Positions 13,101 through 20,428 of a stretch of 64,000 nt of DNA are shown in pieces. Position 1 is the first letter of the stretch; each line of letters starts with the position of its first letter. The notes under the pieces were generated by a model. That model searched no databases. It was not told where the DNA came from and worked only from the letters and a program-made list of their open reading frames with translations. The stretch is taken from contig JAHCMK010000002.1 of assembly GCA_019192445.1 (NCBI GenBank), forward strand, positions 558,001 through 622,000, read 5' to 3'. The stretch is from Oceanococcus sp. HetDA_MAG_MS8 (GTDB lineage: Bacteria > Pseudomonadota > Gammaproteobacteria > Nevskiales > Oceanococcaceae). The position numbers and the translations under genes were made by a program.

Positions 13101-13261
13101 CCCGCCACCCGGTCTACATGAATCCCCGCTGGTAGCACATGTCGCACCTGGCCCCAGAGCAACTTAAAGCCGGTTTCGGTCAGAAGACCGGCGATAAGCA
13201 CCGCTAGCGTGAACCAGCCCAACAACCAGGGGCTAAACCGATATAAAAACCAGCGGGTCAT
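10136..13261 (-). CDS. tamB: Translocation and assembly module protein TamB
   Basis: TamB is an inner-membrane-anchored bridge-like protein of the AsmA/VPS13 superfamily. It spans the periplasm, works with TamA and supports phospholipid transport to the outer membrane and barrel assembly. The 1041-residue protein has one N-terminal membrane helix (about 12-32), a long beta-rich repetitive body and the conserved C-terminal DUF490 domain (from about residue 700, with DGSYKAYGQDLTIQRGRLIFSG and SWLVLGR). It is a little shorter than the E. coli protein (1259). It overlaps tamA by 4 bases (ATGA). Confidence 0.93.
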   Translation of the reverse strand: MTRWFLYRFSPWLLGWFTLAVLIAGLLTETGFKLLWGQVRHVLPAGIHVDRVAGSLLVGPRIYGLDLQFGELRIQARSIEMDWSLLDQFGSHWQLRGIRLRELDLTLPSAQEQPVQDEQEEPATLQWPELPSLVIASMDLGQIRLWNHDQQIFQPLLQRLRARIEMQADQLAMDAALIHLSGQPPLQALLRSEWPEPTQGTAELRVDVLDAQGKQAIGQPLTSELQLNLAPHIQVQGQIRSAGLNVQPWLAQAEHPLVFAGGLAWDGSDATARLDQWELNTQWQNHPIAVTLPLLVWNGGVDLPERASLSVATAQVSAKGQLSQRSALHIEAHIPAELQILPGWRTPLELRAQVQGDMRKPWAVIHGHLQDWEGPDLRLASGDIAGRLSLDTSIANQAVVRLQQGELAGQTLDQLELTLRGSLERLQSQWQLQALGADIRGQAQARLATPGQRQASLDRLDIQLRPWEQWRLDTPLRWTEQGAAWRVAGGCLRSAESKLCLGAKQQGQVRNLELSLGDYSLQRLAQWAGQAPSLVDGRLSVEAKATQAADGSSSAQLNWTTGPVLLGEVPDTNIPGLRWAPGEGSLSWSPQQARMRWEWPLASADGGISAQAIVNNGNDIETAQLKLQLSDLGRLRGLLPEVQQLQGQLAVDIQAQGQLSSPTYEGQLQLQQASAQLITPGITLDPLELRLDGNQDQLRLQGQIGSGRGKMALTGSVQPLQQSASLRIRGQNFEVLRTDLGQVEISPELELDWQEELLNLSGQLRIPKANIHPASLPTAGPSFVAPSRDEVIVGEELTTRRSGIELAADIRLLVDSNARFEGFGLKTNLRGDLRIRQEPQREPTANGTLELIDGSYKAYGQDLTIQRGRLIFSGGGLDEPGIDLRAFRQPRSDIRVGIQARGAVRKPEISLWSEPGMNQTEQLSWLVLGRGSQNLNQAEESSMQNAALALGLKGSDLLSKRFKGKLGLDELSIGTRPGEDTSQAALVLGKYLNPRLYVSYGIGLFEPIYSFRARYEISSKWTLQTESGVESGGDLVYTIER

Positions 13262-15036
13262 AGTTCACCGCCAATACCGATATGCAGTTGCACCTGCGTA
13301 TCGGCATCGTCCAGAGGGTGCGCCAGATCGGCGCGGACCATGCCGATGGGTGTGCGCCAGCGAAAGCCCAGCCCTACCGAGCTCACCCAATCCTGCAGCC
13401 AGGCATTACTAGCACTGCCGCGGTCAGCGAATACGGCTAGGCCGTAGTTGCCCCAAATCAGGCGGTCGACCTCTACAGAAATGGTCTGCAAGTAGCGGCC
13501 ACCGACCACTTCACCAGCGTCGTTGCGTGGGGCAATTTGGCGATAGTCATAGCCGCGGATACTGTTATCGCCGCCGGCAAAAAAGCGTTGCGTGGCGGGC
13601 AGCTCACTGGCTTCATCCAGCCAGTTGGCTCCGGCTTGGCCGCGAATAATCAGCCGGCTGCGTGCATCGAGGGGGTGAATCCAGCGCGCCCGCAGTTGGA
13701 GCTGCGCAAAGCTGGTGCTGGATAACAAGCTGTCATGGGCCCCATGCAGGTCCATGAACACGCTGTAGCCGCGCCGGGGCAATAAAAGATCGTCGGCATG
13801 GCGCAAAGTCAGACTGAGGCCAGGCGTGATGAGGTCGGTTTGCTGCAGGCCATCGGCGAAGCGAAAGCGTTCCCCTTCGTAGTTGACGTAGTACTGCCAA
13901 AGACGCGGCCCTTGGATGCGGTTCCGCGCCAAGCCCGAGAGCAGGGTCACCGTACGGGTGTCTCCAAGCTGTTCCTCGCGCCGTTGGCTGCGCAGGGTCC
14001 AGTTCGCTCCTGGCTCTGGTCCGGTGGGAATAATGTACTGCCCACTTAGGTCGATACGAACCTCGGATACACGTGCCTCACCGCGCAGCCGGTGTCCGCC
14101 ACGGTTGAGATAACGCAGCTCCACAGCGCCGGATACCCGCGGGCCGGTATCGGTGCCGAAGCCAGCGCCAAGTTGCCATCTTTGAGGGGGTTTGGGCTCT
14201 GCTTTGATGTCTAAATGCACTAAACCTGCCGCTGCGTCGCGGGAGGACTGCACGTCTAAGCTGTCGAAATAATCTAGGTCAAACAGCCGCAGTCGCAGCT
14301 CCAGCACGGCATCTGTGCTGAAGTCGTCCCCGCTGTGCACGGGAACATACTGATCCAAGAACTCTGGGTCGAGAATGGGCTGATCAATCGCGATGCGGCC
14401 GAAGTGATATTGGGGGCCCAGCTCCATGACCCAATCAATTCTCGCCAGTGCAGATTTGGGATCGACGATGAGTTTCTGCCGCTGCCAACGGGCGTCTAAG
14501 TACCCGGCGTCTTGAGCCGCTTCCATCCATGCGGTTTTTAAAGCGCGATACTCGCGGTGGTCCACCTGCTGCCCGGCTAGTACTCCGGCACGCTTTGTCG
14601 GTGATGTGATCCAAGCCGCATTCACGGGCGGTTCGGTCCGGATCTGCACATCTTCCCAATGCGTGGGCTGGCCTGTTTCCACTTGCAGGTTGGCCGACCA
14701 GCCGCCCTCCGCCAAGCGTGTCAGCTCCGTACGAATCTGCGGTTCATAGTAGCCAAAAGCCCTTAGCCCATAACGCAGCTCTTGGGGGGCTGCCCGTAGG
14801 CGTCTTTGCAACAAGACGGGATCGGCGTCTGCTGCCGTCCCAATCAGACTTAAACCCGCGCGCAAGCTGTCGCGCAAGGCCCCTTCAACACCGGATACGG
14901 TGACGGTTTGCGCGTAACTAGGCGGTATGGCGCACAGCAATATGGCCGCCAGCCATAAAGCCGGCAGACACAAAAAGGGCGGCTCGTAGCCGCCCTTCCC
15001 GATATTGTTCCGTTTAGGGTTGACGGGATTGCTCAA
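13258..15036 (-). CDS. tamA: Translocation and assembly module outer-membrane protein TamA
   Basis: TamA is an Omp85-family barrel with N-terminal POTRA domains. The product has a hydrophobic export segment (PALWLAAILLCAIPPSYA), POTRA-like repeats and a C-terminal Omp85 barrel with RRGYSVFMDLHG and FFAGGDNSIRGYDYR. The start is uncertain. The longest frame begins at TTG 15036, 23 bases inside dsbA; another TTG at 14973 would give a compact signal peptide. No ATG precedes the signal segment. An intrinsic terminator hairpin for dsbA (14975-14997) lies between these two candidates. Confidence 0.92.
   Translation of the reverse strand: MSNPVNPKRNNIGKGGYEPPFLCLPALWLAAILLCAIPPSYAQTVTVSGVEGALRDSLRAGLSLIGTAADADPVLLQRRLRAAPQELRYGLRAFGYYEPQIRTELTRLAEGGWSANLQVETGQPTHWEDVQIRTEPPVNAAWITSPTKRAGVLAGQQVDHREYRALKTAWMEAAQDAGYLDARWQRQKLIVDPKSALARIDWVMELGPQYHFGRIAIDQPILDPEFLDQYVPVHSGDDFSTDAVLELRLRLFDLDYFDSLDVQSSRDAAAGLVHLDIKAEPKPPQRWQLGAGFGTDTGPRVSGAVELRYLNRGGHRLRGEARVSEVRIDLSGQYIIPTGPEPGANWTLRSQRREEQLGDTRTVTLLSGLARNRIQGPRLWQYYVNYEGERFRFADGLQQTDLITPGLSLTLRHADDLLLPRRGYSVFMDLHGAHDSLLSSTSFAQLQLRARWIHPLDARSRLIIRGQAGANWLDEASELPATQRFFAGGDNSIRGYDYRQIAPRNDAGEVVGGRYLQTISVEVDRLIWGNYGLAVFADRGSASNAWLQDWVSSVGLGFRWRTPIGMVRADLAHPLDDADTQVQLHIGIGGEL
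14972..14997 (-). terminator. Intrinsic terminator of dsbA inside the tamA 5' region
   Basis: AAGGGCGGCT (14975-14984) and AGCCGCCCTT (14988-14997) form a perfect 10-bp stem with a 3-base loop. The A-run at 14972-14976 supplies a U-tract on the minus strand. It lies 16 bases after the dsbA stop, where a terminator is expected, yet also within the longest tamA reading frame. It may act as an attenuator between dsbA and tamAB. Confidence 0.8.
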
Positions 15037-15646
15037 CCAAATGGTCCACCACCGAAATCATGCCTTCGAAACCACCTGCTTCTCGGCCGCTGGTCCAGTA
15101 CTGGTTATCCACAGCCATGGCAGGGACTGCAGGAATGCCCAAAGCGCGAATTAAGTTTTCGCCCTGCGCCACTTTGCTCTCGACGGCAAAGCTGTTGAAG
15201 GTTCCACGAAAGTCTTCGGCACTCACACCGTTGGCCACGAAGACTTCTTCAATCTCCGACTCACTGTTGAGCCGTTTGCGCTGCTGATGCATGGCCCGAA
15301 ACAGGGCTTGGTGCACTGGGTCCAGAACATCGAGCAGTTCGGCTGTGTAGTACGCCTTCGCATGCAATTTGCCGACAGCACGTCCTAGCGCCGTGGGAAC
15401 CCGGCGGAAATTCACATCGTCTGGCTTCTCGTCCAGCCACTGCTCAAGAACAGGGTCGAACTGGTAACAATGAGGGCAGCCATACCAGAACACTTCAATG
15501 ACGTCAGGGCGAGCGCTATCCGGGTCTGGAAAGTCGCTACGCGCTGACTTGTAGTGTTCTTCTAGCTGATATTGCTGAGTCGAAGTTTCCGCCGCGCTGC
15601 AGGCCGAAGCCAAAGCCAGCGCGAGGACCACGAGAATGCGGTTCAT
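15014..15646 (-). CDS. dsbA: Thiol:disulfide interchange protein DsbA
   Basis: DsbA introduces disulfides into exported proteins. The 210-residue product has a signal sequence, a thioredoxin fold with the catalytic CPHC at residues 57-60 in VFWYGCPHCYQF, an inserted helical domain, and the cis-Pro loop GIPAVPAMAVDN. The signal region ends ASACSAAE, which could be a lipobox, so membrane anchoring is possible. It lies 22 bases downstream of the cytochrome c4 gene. It could oxidise the cysteine-rich exported paralogues encoded at 28134-30633, which is inference. Confidence 0.96.
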   Translation of the reverse strand: MNRILVVLALALASACSAAETSTQQYQLEEHYKSARSDFPDPDSARPDVIEVFWYGCPHCYQFDPVLEQWLDEKPDDVNFRRVPTALGRAVGKLHAKAYYTAELLDVLDPVHQALFRAMHQQRKRLNSESEIEEVFVANGVSAEDFRGTFNSFAVESKVAQGENLIRALGIPAVPAMAVDNQYWTSGREAGGFEGMISVVDHLVEQSRQP

Positions 15647-15668
15647 GAGACGCCTTTAGTGTTGTGCT

Positions 15669-16298
15669 TTATTGGTGCAGGCCAGACATGTAAGAAGCGA
15701 GGGCTTCAATTTCCTTGTCGGTCAGGCCTTTGGCTACCTGGGACATCATCTGTGCATTAGCAGTTCCAGCACGGGTACCTTCGCGGTAGAGCTTGAGCTG
15801 GGTTGCGCTATACGCTGCGTGCTGGCCGGCCAAGCGCGGCCATTGTGCTGCTGAATTGCCCATGCCGGCAGGACCGTGGCAGCCGCTGCAGGCCGGTGTG
15901 CCAGTGTCTGCTTTGCCGCCACGCCAAATGGGTTCGGCAATAGCCACCAGCTCAGGATCAGCGACGCCAGCGCTCATTTCTTGCGCGGTGAAATACGCCG
16001 CCAAGTCCTTCATATCCTCTTCGGACAAGCCCATGGCTTGGCCGTTCATCAGTGCGTTTTTGCGTGCACCAGACTTGTATGCTTGCAGCTGACCCACCAA
16101 GTAACTGGCGTGTTGGCCAGCAATTTTTGGCCATTCGGGATTCATGGAATTCCCGTCTGCACCGTGGCAGGCTGCACACACGGCAGACTTGGCTTTACCG
16201 GCTTCTGGGTCACCAGCGTGGCTGCCGCCAGCATGATCGTCGGCAAATGCAGGAATGCTGAAGCCCAGCACGGAAAGCAGGAGCAAGGTATGTTTCAT
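15669..16298 (-). CDS. Dihaem cytochrome c4
   Basis: The product is a periplasmic electron carrier with two haem c domains. A signal peptide ends at PAFA. The haem motifs are CAACH (residues 41-45) and CSGCH (137-141), each followed by a Met-containing ligand loop (GQAMGLSEED and MSQVAKGLTD), which is the c4 tandem-fold pattern at the usual 200-210 residues. It likely feeds a cytochrome c oxidase. It is transcribed divergently from engB, with dsbA directly downstream, as in Pseudomonas. Confidence 0.94.
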   Translation of the reverse strand: MKHTLLLLSVLGFSIPAFADDHAGGSHAGDPEAGKAKSAVCAACHGADGNSMNPEWPKIAGQHASYLVGQLQAYKSGARKNALMNGQAMGLSEEDMKDLAAYFTAQEMSAGVADPELVAIAEPIWRGGKADTGTPACSGCHGPAGMGNSAAQWPRLAGQHAAYSATQLKLYREGTRAGTANAQMMSQVAKGLTDKEIEALASYMSGLHQ

Positions 16299-16410
16299 CG
16301 CAAACGGCCTCTGTCAATTAATCGAGCCACTGGCATTTGGCAGCTTTGGACCTGAAAAACAGACCAATGTTTCCAAATACCTTCGGCAATGCTGCGGAGC
16401 ATTCTAGCGG

Positions 16411-17031
16411 ATGACGCAACCGGACTACACCGCCCAATGGCGTAATACCCGATTTTTTCAGTCGGTAGGCAAGCTTGCGCAACTTCCCACCAGTGGGGTG
16501 GAAGTGGCTTTTGCTGGACGTAGCAATGCGGGAAAGAGTTCTACGCTCAACCGCTTGTGCGGGCAAAAAGCTCTGGCCCGCACCAGCCGCACGCCAGGCC
16601 GAACGCAGCTGATTAACCTCTTCGATTGGGCCGAAGATGCCCGTCTGGCAGACCTCCCAGGCTATGGCTTCGCCAAGGCACCGCAGGCTGTGCGCCGACA
16701 ATGGGCGGATTTGGTGCAGGGGTATTTCGTGAATCACCCGCCCCTGCGTGCCGTGGTTGTCATCATGGATGCGCGACGCCCGCTGACCGAGCTCGATCAG
16801 CAAATGGTCGAATGGGCCAGTGCAGGTGGGTTGCCGGTGCTGTGTTTGCTGAATAAAGCCGACAAATTAGGATGGGGCGCGGCCATGAGCGCGTTGCTGC
16901 AAACGCGCAAAGAGCTGGCGAAGTTAAACCTGCCGCAGGTGCAAGCCGAATTGTTTTCCGCCCAAAGTGGGCTGAACGTCGATCAGGTGCGGCGCATTAT
17001 TGGCGATTGGTTAATGGCGACAGAGGCGTGA
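16411..17031 (+). CDS. engB: Ribosome biogenesis GTPase EngB/YsxC
   Basis: EngB (YihA) is an essential GTPase for large-subunit assembly. The 206-residue protein shows G1 GRSNAGKSS at residues 36-44, the G2 Thr in RTPGRTQ, G3 DLPGYG, G4 NKAD and a G5-like SAQSG. The start ATG at 16411 fits family length. Its stop overlaps the GTG start of the MATE gene (GTGA at 17028-17031), so the two are probably translationally coupled. Confidence 0.96.
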   Translation: MTQPDYTAQWRNTRFFQSVGKLAQLPTSGVEVAFAGRSNAGKSSTLNRLCGQKALARTSRTPGRTQLINLFDWAEDARLADLPGYGFAKAPQAVRRQWADLVQGYFVNHPPLRAVVVIMDARRPLTELDQQMVEWASAGGLPVLCLLNKADKLGWGAAMSALLQTRKELAKLNLPQVQAELFSAQSGLNVDQVRRIIGDWLMATEA

Positions 17032-18350
17032 CGGCCGAACGTCGTCGCCGTATTTGGGGACTGGCCCTACCCATCATTGGGGGAATGGCCTCGCAGAACC
17101 TGCTCAATCTCATCGATACCGCCATGGTGGGTGCCTTGGGTGCGCCAGCACTGGCTGCAGTGGGCATGGTGAGCTTTTTGCACTTTTTGGCGGTGGCTGC
17201 GCTGACGGCATTATCCAGTGCTGTGCAGGCCTTGGCCGCTCGCCGGATGGGTGAAGGCCAATCCGCCATTGCGGCGCGACCCTTAAACGCCGGTTTGCTC
17301 TTGTCTTTGACCCTGGGTCTACCGCTCACAGCCGTGTTGTATCTGGGGGCACCAACATTACTGGGCTGGGTACTCGATGATCCTGCTGCCATTGCCCAGG
17401 GTCAGCCCTACCTCGAGGCCCGTGCCTTGGGTGTGGCTTTTGTGGGCATGAACTTTTCCTACCGAGGCTTCTTTGCCGCGGTGAATCAGACGCGGTTTTA
17501 TTTGCGCACGCTGCTGATCATGCATGTGGTGAATGTGCTGCTCAGCTACGCGCTCATATTCGGTCATTGGGGTTTGCCCGAATTAGGTACGCGGGGTGCG
17601 GGTTTGGGCACCGCCTTGTCAATCATTCTGGGTAGCCTGATCTACACGGCCACCGCGCTTAAGCATGCGCGTCCGCATGGTTTTATGCGGGCGCGGCCTC
17701 ACTGGGAGCAGTTCTCCAGCTTGCTCAAGTTGGGTCTTCCATCCTGCATCCAACAAATTTTCTTTGCCGGCGGTTTTGTCGCGCTGTTTTGGATCATTGG
17801 CCAGGTTGGCACTCGCGAGTTGGCGGTAGCGAATGTGTTGATCAACCTCAGCTTGGTCGCCATTTTGCCGGGTATGGCCTTTGGTATCGCCGCGGCTAGT
17901 TTGGTGGGCCAAGCTTTGGGGGCCCAGCAGCCGGAATCGGCGCATGCTTGGGCCTGGGATGTCATTCGCTTATCTGCGCGCATCTTTGGAGTCATGGGCA
18001 TTGTGTGTGTGTTGCTGCCCCGGCCTTTGCTCTCTTTATTCCTCCACGAGCCTGCTTTGGTCGATATGGGCACTATTCCCCTGCAGCTCATCGGCCTTGG
18101 CATGGTGGTGGACGGGGGTGGTCTCATATTGATGCAAGCCTTGTTAGGCGCAGGGGCGGCTCGCACCGTGATGTTAGTCAGCGTGGGCTTTCAATGGTTG
18201 TTGTTCCTGCCGGCTGCTTATCTGGTGGGGCCTTGGTTGGGTGGGGGCCTGCTCGCCATTTGGTTAGCCATGACCGTATACAGGGGGGTTCAGGCGCTGG
18301 TGCTGTTATGGATATGGCAGCGCCGGGCTTGGCAGAGCATCCGGATTTAG
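17028..18350 (+). CDS. MATE family efflux transporter, DinF-like
   Basis: The product is a multidrug and toxin extrusion antiporter of the inner membrane. With the GTG start at 17028 (TAERRRRIWGLALPIIGG) the 440-residue protein has about 12 hydrophobic segments in two homologous bundles, and the MATE opening PIIGGMASQNLLNLIDTAMVG. The frame extends upstream to 16872 inside engB, but that stretch is charged and not membrane-like. The likely drive is a Na+ or H+ gradient and the substrate is unknown. It is coupled to engB by a 4-base overlap. Confidence 0.92.
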   Translation: MTAERRRRIWGLALPIIGGMASQNLLNLIDTAMVGALGAPALAAVGMVSFLHFLAVAALTALSSAVQALAARRMGEGQSAIAARPLNAGLLLSLTLGLPLTAVLYLGAPTLLGWVLDDPAAIAQGQPYLEARALGVAFVGMNFSYRGFFAAVNQTRFYLRTLLIMHVVNVLLSYALIFGHWGLPELGTRGAGLGTALSIILGSLIYTATALKHARPHGFMRARPHWEQFSSLLKLGLPSCIQQIFFAGGFVALFWIIGQVGTRELAVANVLINLSLVAILPGMAFGIAAASLVGQALGAQQPESAHAWAWDVIRLSARIFGVMGIVCVLLPRPLLSLFLHEPALVDMGTIPLQLIGLGMVVDGGGLILMQALLGAGAARTVMLVSVGFQWLLFLPAAYLVGPWLGGGLLAIWLAMTVYRGVQALVLLWIWQRRAWQSIRI

Positions 18351-18376
18351 GGCGCATTGGGCCTTAGGCCATGTGT

Positions 18377-18685
18377 TCAGGCTTGAGCATCTGAGCGTTG
18401 ATCACTCAGTTGAATCGTGATCCGCAAACCCAGAGCCTTTGCAACCTTGGAAACTGTAGCGAAGCTAGGGTTGCCATTGGGAGACAAGGCCTTATACAAA
18501 CCTGCGCGCGTCATTCCTGCGTCTTTGGCTAAGTGAGTCATGTTTCGGGCTTTTGCGATGTTACCTAAGGCAGCCGCAATCAAAGAGGGGTCACCATCTT
18601 CCTGGCACGCTTCCAGGTAAAGGCGAATGTCCTCTTCGGTTTCGAGGTAATCAGCCGTCTCGTACCGGCTAAACTTTTCAGCCAT
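18377..18685 (-). CDS. Antitoxin, XRE-type addiction-module antidote
   Basis: The 102-residue protein has an N-terminal segment (FSRYETADYLETEEDI) followed by a helix-turn-helix (HLAKDAGMTRAGLYKALSPNGNPSFATVSKVAKALGL) typical of the small antidote proteins encoded after RelE/HigB-like toxins. It would neutralise the toxin encoded 3 bases upstream and repress the operon. The gene order, toxin first, is normal for HigBA-like modules. It lies between the MATE gene and the desaturase. Confidence 0.9.
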   Translation of the reverse strand: MAEKFSRYETADYLETEEDIRLYLEACQEDGDPSLIAAALGNIAKARNMTHLAKDAGMTRAGLYKALSPNGNPSFATVSKVAKALGLRITIQLSDQRSDAQA

Positions 18686-18688
18686 TGG

Positions 18689-18985
18689 TTAGTCCATCCA
18701 TTCGTCAGCGATGGTCTTAGCTCTTTCAATGTCTTTCCGCTGGGTGCGCTTGTCGCCACCACAAAGCAGGACAATCAATAGTTCACCACGCCGCATGTAG
18801 TAGACCCGGTAACCGGGGCCATAGTCGATTCTTAACTCACTTAGGCCTTCCCCAATAGGTTGAACGTCACCAGGATTGCCCAGAGCGAGTCGGTCAATAC
18901 GCATCTGAATACGCGCCTTCGCGCGACCATCTTTCAGCTTGCGAAGCCAGCGGTCAAAAGTAGCGCTTTTGACAATCTCGACCAT
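18689..18985 (-). CDS. RelE/ParE-superfamily toxin
   Basis: The 98-residue product starting at ATG 18985 (MVEIVKSATFDRW) matches the RelE/HigB-like killer family. Conserved features are LRKLKDGRAKARIQMRIDRL, the core GLSELRIDYGPGYRVYYM and the C-terminal LLCGGDKRTQRKDIERA with its catalytic basic residues. These toxins usually cleave mRNA on the ribosome. The frame is open to 19087, but upstream residues do not belong to the family. The antitoxin follows 3 bases downstream. Confidence 0.92.
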   Translation of the reverse strand: MVEIVKSATFDRWLRKLKDGRAKARIQMRIDRLALGNPGDVQPIGEGLSELRIDYGPGYRVYYMRRGELLIVLLCGGDKRTQRKDIERAKTIADEWMD

Positions 18986-19178
18986 GCTGAAACTGTAGTA
19001 AACAGCAAGCCATGCGTCAACCACAGTAAACACATTGCGAGTGAACGCTTCGCTACCAAGACCCTTTTTACACCTTGTCAGACCCAAGGCGGGGCCGCTG
19101 TTGCTTTCATGAAGCTAAAGTGCTGCCTATGTTGAAGCTAGTGTGTGAGAAGTCTTCACCGATTCTTCGCCAGAAATC

Positions 19179-19205
19179 CGTATAATGCGCTGTGAACAAA
19201 TGTTT
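19179..19205 (+). promoter_or_regulatory. Desaturase promoter -10 and DesT/FabR-like operator
   Basis: A perfect -10 hexamer TATAAT lies at 19179-19184 (a poor -35, TTCACC, at 19153-19158). Just downstream is GTGAACAAATGTTTAC (19190-19205), a palindrome with one mismatch. It resembles the DesT site described for Pseudomonas aeruginosa desaturase genes (GTGAAC...GTTGAC) and the FabR class. It covers the expected transcription start, so a bound repressor would block initiation. The regulator gene is not evident nearby. Confidence 0.65.
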
Positions 19206-19255
19206 ACTTAGGCCGCGTAAGGATGCGTGGCAACTGGATAGATTTGAGAGAGTCC

Positions 19256-20428
19256 ATGACTGATTCCCCGCGTTACTCCCGCTCGCTGAGCCCAAGCAGC
19301 CTGCCCATGTTCACCTTTTTTGTGCTGCTGCACCTGGCCTGCTTGGGCTTGTTCTGGGTGGATGCCGGTGCCACTGAGTGGGCCGTGTGCTTTGGCCTAT
19401 TTGTCTTGCGCATTTTTGGAGTGACTGCTGGCTACCACCGCTACTTCGCTCACCGCGCCTACAAAACCAGCCGGGTTTTTCAGTTTGTGCTGGGCGCACT
19501 GGCGCAGAGCTCGCTGCAAAGTGGCCTGATCTGGTGGGCCAGCAAGCATCGCGACCACCACAAATACGTGGACACGCCGCGCGACTCCCATAGCCCCCGC
19601 GAATACGGCTTTTGGTTCTCCCATTTGGGCTGGATCTTCAATGAACGCGCCCAGCATCCCAACCTGGACAATGTGCCCGACATCATTCGCTACCCCGAGC
19701 TGGTCTGGTTAGATCGCTACCACTGGGTGCCAGGTGCTGCGCTGGGCGTCGGGCTATGGCTATGGGGCGGTTGGTCGATGCTGGTGGTCGGCTTTTGCCT
19801 CTCCACGGTGATTACCTGGCATTCCACCTTCTTCATCAATTCCTTGGCCCATGTCTTCGGCAAGCAGCGATACCTCACCGGAGACGATTCACGGAACAAT
19901 TTTTGGCTGGCTTTGCTCACCCTGGGTGAGGGCTGGCACAACAACCACCACTACTACATGTCTAGCGTGCGCCAGGGCTTTTTCTGGTGGGAGATCGACA
20001 TCACTTACTACCTGCTCAAAATGTTGAGCTGGGTAGGATTGGTGTGGGATCTCAAAGAGCCACCAGCCCATGTGCGTGCCGGCGAACGCAAGATTTCGGC
20101 TGAGGTAATTGATCGCGTGGCCAAGCAGTTGGCCGATACCTTCTCGGCCGAGCACATCACCTCCAGCGTGCAAGCGCGTTGGGAATCCTCAGAGGTAGCC
20201 CGGGCGTGGGCTGAGTTTCGCCTGCAGGCCGAAGAACGTTTGGCAAAGAGCCGTCAGGCCATGGCCGACTGGCATCTACCCGAGCTGCCCAGCGTAGAAG
20301 AGTTCGAGCGGCGGGCGCGCAAAATGTTCGCCCGCTCCCCCTCTATGGATGACGTGGTCCTGCGTGCTCGCCAGATGCTGGCCGAGACGGTCACCTTAAG
20401 GCTGCCGGAGCCGGTTCAGGCCGGCTGA
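19256..20428 (+). CDS. Membrane acyl-CoA/fatty acid delta-9 desaturase
   Basis: The product is a membrane di-iron desaturase that introduces a double bond into saturated acyl chains, adjusting membrane fluidity. The histidine boxes are HRYFAH, HRDHH and HNNHH, with hydrophobic segments between. ATG 19256 (MTDSPRYSRS) gives 390 residues; an upstream ATG at 19223 is possible. The C-terminal 100 residues form a soluble helical tail, as in DesB-like enzymes. A DesT-like operator overlaps the promoter. The 3' end overlaps the convergent pirin gene by 13 bases. Confidence 0.93.
   Translation: MTDSPRYSRSLSPSSLPMFTFFVLLHLACLGLFWVDAGATEWAVCFGLFVLRIFGVTAGYHRYFAHRAYKTSRVFQFVLGALAQSSLQSGLIWWASKHRDHHKYVDTPRDSHSPREYGFWFSHLGWIFNERAQHPNLDNVPDIIRYPELVWLDRYHWVPGAALGVGLWLWGGWSMLVVGFCLSTVITWHSTFFINSLAHVFGKQRYLTGDDSRNNFWLALLTLGEGWHNNHHYYMSSVRQGFFWWEIDITYYLLKMLSWVGLVWDLKEPPAHVRAGERKISAEVIDRVAKQLADTFSAEHITSSVQARWESSEVARAWAEFRLQAEERLAKSRQAMADWHLPELPSVEEFERRARKMFARSPSMDDVVLRARQMLAETVTLRLPEPVQAG

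Noticed and set aside
19223-19255. Upstream ATG 19223 as the desaturase start
   Set aside because: It is possible, since a TAAGG precedes it, but MRGNWIDLRES is not family-like, while ATG 19256 with GAGAGAG upstream gives a typical N-terminus.
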